Assembly: GCA_039516895.1 (NCBI GenBank)
Contig: CP154437.1
Coordinates: 1-64,000, forward strand
From: Campylobacter coli
Lineage (GTDB): Bacteria; Campylobacterota; Campylobacteria; Campylobacterales; Campylobacteraceae
Direction of reading: 5' to 3'
Length of the DNA stretch: 64,000 bases
Below the pieces are notes generated by a model, which was given only the letters and a program-made list of their open reading frames with translations, made no database searches and was not told the origin of the DNA. Numbering within the stretch: the stretch's first letter is position 1; every line of letters starts with the position of its first letter. Of the stretch, positions 20,990 to 28,386 are shown in pieces. A program made the position numbers and the translations under genes.

Positions 20990-22216
20990 TTAAATTTTAA
21001 AATAATCCCTAAATTCTCTACAAATTTCAAGGAAATTTACCCCATCGATCGTAGGGCTTTCGTTAAAAAATTTAAACATATCTTCAAAACCGCTTTCAAG
21101 TTCTTTAGATTTTACCCCATAGCTTATACTAAGTCCTGCTTCGATAAAAGCAGCGATTTTGTCGCAGTATTTTAAAGCCTTACCATCAATCGCTCCAAAT
21201 TCATTTTGATTAAAAGAGCTTAAGCTTCCACTACAAAGCTCGATTTTGGCATTTTTATAGGTGCGATTTTCAAATTCATTTTTGACAAAATTTGCTTCAT
21301 TGCTTCTGCCCTCTCTAATGCCTAAGATATAAGAAAATTCAGCCCTTAAATTTTCAGGCACGAAGGGTAAAATTCTGTCATTGATCAGTTTCATTTCATA
21401 ATCATTGATAATAGTGTGAAGTCCATCTATGCCATATTTTACAGGGCTTATGATATCGCGTGTTAAAGATTCAGGTAGATCATGAAATAAAGCACAATAA
21501 AAATTGTTTTCAAGTCTTTTATCGCAAGCTTTGATTTTAAGTGAATAAAAATATCCCAAAATCGCCACTACAAGCATATGTCCTAAAACAGCAGTTTCAG
21601 GTATGCGTGGGGTTTGAGCCCAACGCTTTTGAAAACGAAGTCTTCCGCTTAAATCGATGATTTTTGCAATTTTTTGATTAAGAGCGATTTTTCTAGCTCC
21701 TATGAGTTCATAATAATCTTCCAATTCTTCATCGACTTTGTTTTTAATCTCATCGATATCATTTAAAAAAGCTGAGGTTTGATAGACTATGTTAAATTCC
21801 CATCTTGTAGCAAAATACGATGCAGCTTTTAAGATAAGCCTTTCTTTGGCATAGGTATTGCCATTTAGATACGCTTCAAAACGCTTTAAAAACTCTCCAT
21901 CTTCTATATCTTCTATCATGGGTTCGATTTTACTTAAAACCCAAGCATTAACTTCGGCTTTTTTTTGACGTACGATTTCATGATATACATCAGGGCGTAT
22001 ATCAGTAACTACAACGCGGCTTAAAAATTCAAAAATTCCACCCTCTATGATAATTTTCATATCCACATCTTTTTCCATTTTTGCAATGAAATAAGCTATG
22101 ATAAATTTATGCGCTTGTTTATCAAGCTCGACTAAATTTGCCATTCTTGGATAATCATTCCAACGACTGATGGAAGCTGCTTTGAAAATATGTTCTATAA
22201 GTTTTATATTTATCAT
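20990..22216 (-). CDS. HD-domain protein (YfbR-like nucleotidase/phosphohydrolase)
   Basis: A 408-residue protein whose central part reads HMLVVAILGYFYSL then FHDLPESLTRDIISPVK, the metal-binding His...His-Asp...Asp pattern of HD-superfamily phosphohydrolases, closest to YfbR/YqeK-type HD_3 domains. The N- and C-terminal regions are not recognised. From gene order it corresponds to Cj0015c. It is divergent from queC across a 400 bp gap. The substrate is unknown. Confidence 0.75.
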   Translation of the reverse strand: MINIKLIEHIFKAASISRWNDYPRMANLVELDKQAHKFIIAYFIAKMEKDVDMKIIIEGGIFEFLSRVVVTDIRPDVYHEIVRQKKAEVNAWVLSKIEPMIEDIEDGEFLKRFEAYLNGNTYAKERLILKAASYFATRWEFNIVYQTSAFLNDIDEIKNKVDEELEDYYELIGARKIALNQKIAKIIDLSGRLRFQKRWAQTPRIPETAVLGHMLVVAILGYFYSLKIKACDKRLENNFYCALFHDLPESLTRDIISPVKYGIDGLHTIINDYEMKLINDRILPFVPENLRAEFSYILGIREGRSNEANFVKNEFENRTYKNAKIELCSGSLSSFNQNEFGAIDGKALKYCDKIAAFIEAGLSISYGVKSKELESGFEDMFKFFNESPTIDGVNFLEICREFRDYFKI

Positions 22217-22616
22217 TTAAATCGCCTTTTAATTTTTTTCAAATTTTATCATTTTATTTTTTAAAATAATAAATAAAATTGAAGAAGAGATTGAATTGAT
22301 ATGAAATTTGAATGATTGAGTGTAGTTTTTGGTGATTTGTAGAATCTGCTTTTATGGATGAAATTTTAAGATTAGTATTTTTTTAAAATACTTCGCAAAT
22401 CCTAAAATCATCCATAAAAATAGAATTAATGATTTGGTGCTCCCCAGCCCTTTTTAAATACCATTATCATATCACTAATTTGAATTTAAGTCAAATGAAA
22501 TGAAACATAGATTGTTAGCCATTATTACATAGTGTTAAAATGGGACTTTACACTAAGTGTAAATTTTAAAAAATATTTGCTAGAATTGCAAAAACAGCAA
22601 ATTTAAGGATATAAAA
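22217..22616. promoter_or_regulatory. 400 bp divergent gap upstream of queC: long hairpin, palindrome and promoter
   Basis: Three things stand out. First, an imperfect hairpin of about 80 bp at 22351-22428: TTTTATGGATGA at the left pairs with TCATCCATAAAA at the right, with an inner stem AGTATTTT/AAAATACT. Second, a perfect palindrome TTTACACT-A-AGTGTAAA at 22547-22563. Third, a -10 box TAGAAT at 22581-22586 preceded by TTTGC, with the queC ATG about 31 bp downstream after AAGGA. The palindrome is just upstream of the -10, a typical operator position. No protein-coding frame of note is present. Whether the hairpin is an RNA or a remnant element is unknown. Confidence 0.5.
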
Positions 22617-23297
22617 ATGAGTAAAAAAGCACTTTGTATCATTAGCGGTGGAATGGATAGCACTTTGTGTGCTTATTTGGCCAAAAAAGAAGGATATGAG
22701 ATTATTGCCTTGCATTTTGATTATCAACAACGCACACAAGAAAAAGAAAAAGAGTGTTTTAAGCAAATTTGCAAGGCTTTAAATGTAGAAAAATCTTATA
22801 TTTTTGATGTGAGTTTTATAGCAAATATAGGAGGCAATGCTCTAACAGATCAAAGTATCCATATCCCTAAAAATGAGCTGAGCATAAGCGATACTCCGCC
22901 TATTACTTATGTGCCTTTTCGCAATGGAATTTTTTTAAGCATAGCAGGATCTTTAGCGGAAAAGGAAAATTGTGAAAGTATTTTTATAGGTGTAGTGGAA
23001 GAAGATGGTAGCGGTTATCCTGATTGTACTGAAAAATTTATACAAAAAGCTCAAGAATTTATCAATGAAGGCACAAGTAAGCATTTTAGAACTTCTTTAA
23101 AAACCCCTCTTGTAAATCTTAACAAAACTCAAATTGTAGAGCTTGCTTTAAAAGAAAATGTGCCTTTAGAACTTACTTGGTCTTGTTATGAAAGCGAAGA
23201 TGAAGCTTGTGGAGAATGTGATAGCTGCTTGCTTCGTTTAAGAGGTTTTGAAAGGGCAGGATTTAAAGATAAAATCAAATATAAACTAAAGTCCTAG
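22617..23297 (+). CDS. queC: 7-cyano-7-deazaguanine synthase
   Basis: QueC converts 7-carboxy-7-deazaguanine to preQ0 with ATP and ammonia in queuosine synthesis. The 226-residue protein has the PP-loop [11 protein letters not shown] at residues 9-19 and the C-terminal zinc cysteines in [16 protein letters not shown] (about 191-206), the typical arrangement. AAGGA precedes the ATG. Its stop lies inside a hairpin shared with the convergent dsbI. Confidence 0.96.
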   Translation: MSKKALCIISGGMDSTLCAYLAKKEGYEIIALHFDYQQRTQEKEKECFKQICKALNVEKSYIFDVSFIANIGGNALTDQSIHIPKNELSISDTPPITYVPFRNGIFLSIAGSLAEKENCESIFIGVVEEDGSGYPDCTEKFIQKAQEFINEGTSKHFRTSLKTPLVNLNKTQIVELALKENVPLELTWSCYESEDEACGECDSCLLRLRGFERAGFKDKIKYKLKS

Positions 23298-23310
23298 AAT
23301 CACTAGGACT
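23290..23310. terminator. Bidirectional hairpin between queC and dsbI
   Basis: An 8 bp perfect stem, AGTCCTAG (23290-23297) with CTAGGACT (23303-23310) and a five-base loop, lies between the convergent stops and overlaps the queC stop codon. The flanking T runs are weak. Confidence 0.55.
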
Positions 23311-23316
23311 TCAAAT

Positions 23317-24834
23317 TTATTTTAAAGTATAAAGCTTATTTGCTCCATCTTGATAAGAAAGGATGTGAATTTTTCCATCTTTAAAGAAAATACTTCTTGC
23401 ATTTGTGATAGAGCTTGGAAAAGCTATGGTTTTTACCACTTCTTCTTTGGTTGGATCGATTATGGCAATTACATTGTGATTTTTACTGAGTGCATAAATT
23501 TCATCATCTTTAAAAGCCATAGAAGTGATATAAAGATCGCCCAAAGTTTTACCCTCTTTAAGTTCTGCTTTTGGAGTAAATTCTGCTGAAAGAACAAGAT
23601 CTTTTAAAGAAATTTTAGAAATTACAAAGGTTTTAGAATCTTTGTTGTTAGGCACGGTTGCAAGATAAAGATAATGATCATCTGTTGTCATACTTGCTAC
23701 ATGGTTGAATTTTGCTCTAACAGTATCAAGTCTTCCACGACCCAAATCTTTTCCTTGACCTTCAAATTGGTCATTTCCTTTAACAAAATCTGCATATTGT
23801 AAAGCTTCATCTGCATTTGGATTTTTTGCAAATCTTAGGAAAGATTTATTAGATCCCATGAGAAGAAATTTATTTTCTTTATAAGGAATGATACCTATAA
23901 TAGGATCGATAGTAGCTGAAAAATAAGGATCAAGCTCAAAACCTTCTTTTGTACTAAAATTGTTATCCAAAAACGCTACATTCCATTTAGAACTTGCTAC
24001 AAATTCATCATTAATATAATCAAGAGTATTGATCGCTTTGTCAAAATTTATGGTTTGCTCATCGATAATTTTAAGCTCATCGTCGATTTCTGCAAATGGA
24101 GAATTATTTGTATCATTATCAAATTTTATACCTAATTTTTCACTTGCAGGCGCAAAAGCATAATCAGGAGCCTTCACATCGCGTTTTCCTAAGAAAGAAA
24201 TGTTTTGCCATAAACCATTCCAACCCCCTGTGCTCCAAATGATATATTTTGGATTAAGACTAAATCTTACAGGATCACCTTGCCCCACATAAGGAGGAAT
24301 TCCTGTGCTTACAAAAGCTTGAAAGACATTTGATGCAACGATAAGGGTGCTGATTAAAACTGCTGCGAAGCTAAATTTAGTAAATTTTCTAAATTTTTCG
24401 CCGTTTAATTCTTTGTCAAAAGATCCAAATTTAGGAGCAAAAGCAAACATCACACCTAAAAGCAAGACTACAGCCCAAAAGACTACTTCAGCCCAAAAAT
24501 AAGTATGGATACCAAAAACCGCCAAACCAAAACCTTGATCTAAATCCCTATGAGCGTGATTGCCATAATGTGCAAAGGATTGATAAAGACCTACTGCAGT
24601 CATGATCAAAAGAGCGGCAAGGTATTTGCCTTTCATACCATAACGCACGATAAAAAGTGCCATAACCCCGATAAAAATCATCGCTTCTCTTTGTCCCCAA
24701 CAAAGAGTGCATGGGCTATCACCCCACATATAACCAAATACAAAATTTGCAATCCCCACAGGCAAAAGAATAATCAAAAAGCCTGCCAAACACATAAGAG
24801 TGTAGAAATTTTTTGTTTTATTTATTTCGTTCAT
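23317..24834 (-). CDS. dsbI: DsbI, DsbB-like thiol oxidoreductase with a beta-propeller-like periplasmic domain
   Basis: A 505-residue inner-membrane protein. The first half has about five membrane segments and the redox pair C42-T-L-C45 (SPCTLCWGQRE) in the first periplasmic loop, as in DsbB. The C-terminal half (about residues 230-505) is a soluble region of repeated beta-strands (for example DDHYLYLATVPN, DDEIYALSKNHNV, DGKIHILSY) resembling a propeller. In C. jejuni DsbI forms a redox pair with specific Dsb oxidases, is cotranscribed with dba and needs it for translation. Here dba ends 14 bp upstream. Confidence 0.93.
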   Translation of the reverse strand: MNEINKTKNFYTLMCLAGFLIILLPVGIANFVFGYMWGDSPCTLCWGQREAMIFIGVMALFIVRYGMKGKYLAALLIMTAVGLYQSFAHYGNHAHRDLDQGFGLAVFGIHTYFWAEVVFWAVVLLLGVMFAFAPKFGSFDKELNGEKFRKFTKFSFAAVLISTLIVASNVFQAFVSTGIPPYVGQGDPVRFSLNPKYIIWSTGGWNGLWQNISFLGKRDVKAPDYAFAPASEKLGIKFDNDTNNSPFAEIDDELKIIDEQTINFDKAINTLDYINDEFVASSKWNVAFLDNNFSTKEGFELDPYFSATIDPIIGIIPYKENKFLLMGSNKSFLRFAKNPNADEALQYADFVKGNDQFEGQGKDLGRGRLDTVRAKFNHVASMTTDDHYLYLATVPNNKDSKTFVISKISLKDLVLSAEFTPKAELKEGKTLGDLYITSMAFKDDEIYALSKNHNVIAIIDPTKEEVVKTIAFPSSITNARSIFFKDGKIHILSYQDGANKLYTLK

Positions 24835-24848
24835 TCTTCAGCCTTTCT

Positions 24849-25016
24849 TTATAGATTCATTATCGTTAAAAGCGCACCTGTTTTGTGGCCGACATAGAAA
24901 AAAACCATTAAAAGCCAAGCTACTATCACTAAGCCAAAAGCCAAATTTTCTTTTTCTGGCTTTTTGATGATTAGTATTAAGGCGATTAAAACTAATAAAA
25001 GCTCTAAAAACTCCAT
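24849..25016 (-). CDS. dba: Dba, small hydrophobic protein upstream of dsbI
   Basis: A 55-residue frame, from ATG at 25016 to TAA at 24849, encodes two hydrophobic segments (about residues 2-18 and 25-41, the latter rich in V, I, W, L and F) separated by KKPEKEN. An AGGAGATATC Shine-Dalgarno lies directly upstream. Position and character match Dba of C. jejuni, whose translation is linked to dsbI. The docA/docB genes that follow Dba in NCTC 11168 (as I recall) are missing, and the FAH-family gene is next. Confidence 0.85.
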   Translation of the reverse strand: MEFLELLLVLIALILIIKKPEKENLAFGLVIVAWLLMVFFYVGHKTGALLTIMNL

Positions 25017-25073
25017 GATATCTCCTTTTTATTAAATTTCGTAAAAAACATTTCTGTGATTTTTAATGAGATT

Positions 25074-25940
25074 TTATGTTATTGCATTGCAAATTTCTCC
25101 TAAATTTTCTATCACACAGCGTACTTCATCACCTTTTTTAAGAAAAACGGGTGGATTTAAGCCCATTCCTACGCCACTTGGAGTTCCCATTGATATGATA
25201 GTACCAGCCTTTAAAAGCATTCCTGAGCTTAGTTCTTCTAAGACATATCCGATGTCAAAAATAAAAAATTTTGTATTGGAATTTTGTCGCAATTCTTTAT
25301 TGACATAACTTTGTAAATTAAGCTCGGGCGGATAAGCAATCTCATCAACACTTGTAATATAAGGTCCCATTATAGTGCTTCCCTCAAGGCTTTTTGCGCG
25401 GTAAAATTGCTTGTGGCGTTTTTGGAGATCTCGTGCTGAAATTTCATTGATAATGGTATAGCCAAAAATATAGCCTTTCGCATCTTCAGCTTTGATTTTA
25501 TAAGCATCTTTACTTAAAATGAAAGCAAGCTCGCATTCATAGTCTAGTTGAGAAGTGACATCAGCATGCAAAGATATGTTGCCAAAAGGAGCTGTGGCTT
25601 GATTGCAGCGTTTTCCAAAATACACAGGATATTCTCTTTCTTCGAATTTTTCGCCTTTAAATTGTGCAGATTCTTTGGCATGATCTAAAAAATTAATCCC
25701 AAGACATATAATATCTTGACGCGGTTCTATGATAGGGGCTAGATAATCTTCTTTTGGAATTTCATAAGCTGTTTTAGAATCTAAATCTTTAAATTTATGT
25801 TTAAAATTATCAAAATTTATAATCAATTCATTCATATCGCGAACATTGATATCAAGATCGGCTAAATTTATAACTTTTCCACTAGAGTTAAGCACCCCTA
25901 GGGTGGCTTTTTGATTGAGTTTAAAATTAACAAATTTCAT
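25074..25940 (-). CDS. Fumarylacetoacetate hydrolase family protein
   Basis: A 288-residue FAH-fold protein (2-hydroxyhepta-2,4-diene-dioate isomerase/acylpyruvase type). The metal-binding acids are in DYECELAFIL (about residues 129-138), and the GTPSGVGMGLNPPVFLKKGDEV block is near residue 253. Such enzymes hydrolyse or isomerise beta-keto acids, and many are oxaloacetate decarboxylases or acylpyruvases; the substrate here is unknown. From gene order it corresponds to Cj0021c. A minus-strand TATAAT (25970-25975) lies about 30 bp upstream. Confidence 0.9.
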   Translation of the reverse strand: MKFVNFKLNQKATLGVLNSSGKVINLADLDINVRDMNELIINFDNFKHKFKDLDSKTAYEIPKEDYLAPIIEPRQDIICLGINFLDHAKESAQFKGEKFEEREYPVYFGKRCNQATAPFGNISLHADVTSQLDYECELAFILSKDAYKIKAEDAKGYIFGYTIINEISARDLQKRHKQFYRAKSLEGSTIMGPYITSVDEIAYPPELNLQSYVNKELRQNSNTKFFIFDIGYVLEELSSGMLLKAGTIISMGTPSGVGMGLNPPVFLKKGDEVRCVIENLGEICNAIT

Positions 25941-26067
25941 TTACAAAATCCTAGTATTTTTATTTTGTGATTATACTAAATTTTTAACAAAAAGTAAATT
26001 TTTATTTTAAAATTTTTTTATAAAAAATGATAGCTTGTTAGATATGAAATAAAATATCAGTTTTGTT

Positions 26068-27009
26068 TTAAAATGCTGTTAAAATTTTTTCTATACCCTT
26101 TTTTGAAAAAATATCAAAATTTTCTCCATCATAGTTAAATTTTAAACGATAAGAGTGCAAACACAAGCGTTTGGCACCGCTTAGCTTTATGCGTTCTTCT
26201 ATGTCCATTTTTTCATCTAAAATTTTTTCTATATCTTTTTTTTCAAGACCATAGAGTGGATCGCCTAGGATTTTGTGATTTTTATAAAATAAATGTACTC
26301 TGATTTGATGTTGTCTGCCTGTGAGTGGTTTGCAAAGCAAAAGCGTAGCGTTGATTTTAGGATAAAAGCTCAAAACTTCAAATTCTGTGATCGCTTTTTT
26401 TCCATTCTCGCAAATTTGCATTCTGGTTTTAACATCATCATAATCCTTTGTCAAATCCATCGCTTGATCGACTATGAAATTTGCTTTGATTTCCCCACTT
26501 GCAAGGGCAAGATATTCTTTTTGAATTTGTTTTTTTTCAAACAGGCCTTTAAGCTCAATTTGTGCTTTTTTGTGTTTGGCTACGAGTATAAGTCCGCTTG
26601 TTTCTTTATCAAGCCTATGAGCTACACACGCTTCTTTACCCCAAAGGTGCCAAATTTCATCACTTAGACTGTATTTACAGTGTCTGCCATTAGGGTGGCT
26701 TAAAATTCCACTTTCTTTTTCAAGTACTGCAAAATCTTTATTTTCAAAAACGATTTCCACTCCTTTGGGGTTGTTTTCATAGACTATTAATTCTACATTA
26801 CCTTGTAAGATTTTATTCTTTTCTTCTACTAAAATTCCATCGCAAAAAAGCCTTTTTTTATCTATGAGTTTTTGGGCTTCATTTATATTGATTTTCAAAT
26901 TATCTATAAGCACTTGAAACGCCTTTTTTCCATTATTTGACAGTTTTATTTTTGTGTAAGCCAAACTTAACCTTTCTCTAAATTTTTTTAGATAAAATTC
27001 CATTTTCAT
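26068..27009 (-). CDS. RluA-family 23S rRNA pseudouridine synthase
   Basis: This protein isomerises uridine in rRNA. It has an S4-like N-terminal region (about residues 30-70), and the catalytic motif HRLDKETSGL contains the conserved Asp of the RluA family. The open frame extends to 27240, but that extension is antisense to purB and has no family similarity. I place the start at ATG 27009 (or 27003), giving 312-314 residues. A minus-strand TATAAT at 27020-27025 lies so close that the mRNA would have a leader of only a few bases. Confidence 0.88.
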   Translation of the reverse strand: MKMEFYLKKFRERLSLAYTKIKLSNNGKKAFQVLIDNLKININEAQKLIDKKRLFCDGILVEEKNKILQGNVELIVYENNPKGVEIVFENKDFAVLEKESGILSHPNGRHCKYSLSDEIWHLWGKEACVAHRLDKETSGLILVAKHKKAQIELKGLFEKKQIQKEYLALASGEIKANFIVDQAMDLTKDYDDVKTRMQICENGKKAITEFEVLSFYPKINATLLLCKPLTGRQHQIRVHLFYKNHKILGDPLYGLEKKDIEKILDEKMDIEERIKLSGAKRLCLHSYRLKFNYDGENFDIFSKKGIEKILTAF

Positions 27010-27043
27010 TATTTTTAAAATTATAGCTAAAAAGGTTTCAAAG

Positions 27044-28372
27044 ATGGTTGAAAGATATAGCAGAGAAATCATGGCCAAAAAATGGGATATGCAAGCAAAA
27101 TATGATGCATGGCTAAAAGTAGAGCTAGCTGCGGTAAAAGCTTGGAATAAACTAGGCCTTATAAATGATACAGATTGTGAAAAAATTCTTAAAAATGCTA
27201 AATTTGATATAGCTAGAATTGATGAGATAGAAAAAACCACTAAGCATGATGTGATCGCTTTTCTTACAAGTGTAAGTGAAAGTTTAGGAGAGGAAAGTCG
27301 TTTTGTGCATTATGCAATGACAAGTTCTGATTGTATCGACACTGCTGTAGCTTTACAGATGAAAGAAAGTTTGGATTTGATTTTAGAAGATGTTTCTTTG
27401 CTTTTAGAAGTGATTAAAAAACGCGCTTTGGAACATAAAAATACTTTAATGGTAGGTAGAAGCCATGGAATTCATGGAGAACCTATCACTTTTGGTTTGG
27501 TACTTGCGATTTGGTATGATGAAATTTTGCACGCAAAAGAGCTTTTAGAGCATGCAAGAGAAGTGATAAGTTATGGAAAAATTAGCGGTGCAATGGGAAA
27601 TTTTGCACATGCTCCTTTAGAATTTGAAGAAGAAGTATGTAAAAATTTAGATCTTAAACCCGCGCCTGTTTCAAATCAAGTTATCCAAAGAGATCGTTAT
27701 GCGCAAGTGATTTCAGCTATTGCGATTTTGGCTTCATCGTGCGAGCAAATTGCTGTTGCGATAAGACATTTTCAAAGAACAGAAGTGTATGAGGCTGAAG
27801 AGTATTTTAGTGCAGGACAAAAAGGAAGCTCGGCTATGCCACATAAAAGAAATCCGGTTCTAAGTGAAAATATCACAGGGCTTTGTCGTGTGCTTAGATC
27901 TTTTGTAACTCCTGCTTTGGAAAATGTAGCTTTATGGCACGAAAGAGATATATCGCATTCAAGTGTTGAAAGATTTATTTTACCTGATGCTTTTGTTACA
28001 GCTGATTTTATGCTCATGCGTCTTACAAATTTGATTGATAAGCTTTTGGTTTATCCTGAAAACATGATGAAAAATCTAAATCTTACAGGCGGACTTGTAT
28101 TTTCACAACGCGTTTTATTGGAGCTTCCATTTAAGGGCATTAGCCGTGAAGAAGCTTATAAAATAGTCCAAAGAAATGCGATGAAAGTTTGGGCTGATTT
28201 ACAAAATGGTAAAGCTGCTATCAATGAAAACAATGAAAGCTTATTTTTACTTGCGCTTTTAGCTGATGAGGATTTGAGAAAAAGCTTGAGTGAAGAAGAT
28301 ATAAGAAAGTGCTTTGATTATAATTATTACACAAAAAATATTGATGCAATCTTTGCAAGAACTTTTAAATAA
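27044..28372 (+). CDS. purB: Adenylosuccinate lyase
   Basis: PurB acts twice in purine synthesis, cleaving SAICAR and adenylosuccinate to release fumarate. The 442-residue length is standard. The fumarase/aspartase superfamily signature GSSAMPHKRNPVLSEN is at about residue 262, and SRTHG-like MVGRSHGIHGEP at about 138. It is divergent from the pseudouridine synthase with only 34 bp between starts. nrdA follows after 14 bp, so the two may be cotranscribed. Confidence 0.97.
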   Translation: MVERYSREIMAKKWDMQAKYDAWLKVELAAVKAWNKLGLINDTDCEKILKNAKFDIARIDEIEKTTKHDVIAFLTSVSESLGEESRFVHYAMTSSDCIDTAVALQMKESLDLILEDVSLLLEVIKKRALEHKNTLMVGRSHGIHGEPITFGLVLAIWYDEILHAKELLEHAREVISYGKISGAMGNFAHAPLEFEEEVCKNLDLKPAPVSNQVIQRDRYAQVISAIAILASSCEQIAVAIRHFQRTEVYEAEEYFSAGQKGSSAMPHKRNPVLSENITGLCRVLRSFVTPALENVALWHERDISHSSVERFILPDAFVTADFMLMRLTNLIDKLLVYPENMMKNLNLTGGLVFSQRVLLELPFKGISREEAYKIVQRNAMKVWADLQNGKAAINENNESLFLLALLADEDLRKSLSEEDIRKCFDYNYYTKNIDAIFARTFK

Positions 28373-28386
28373 GGACAAGGAATACA

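Noticed and set aside
22217-22616. preQ1 riboswitch upstream of queC
   Set aside because: The short leader after the -10 box cannot hold an aptamer, and no preQ1-type sequence was seen further upstream.
27010-27240. N-terminal extension of the pseudouridine synthase to 27240
   Set aside because: It is antisense to the purB coding region, has low similarity to any RluA N-terminus, and a promoter-like -10 lies inside it.
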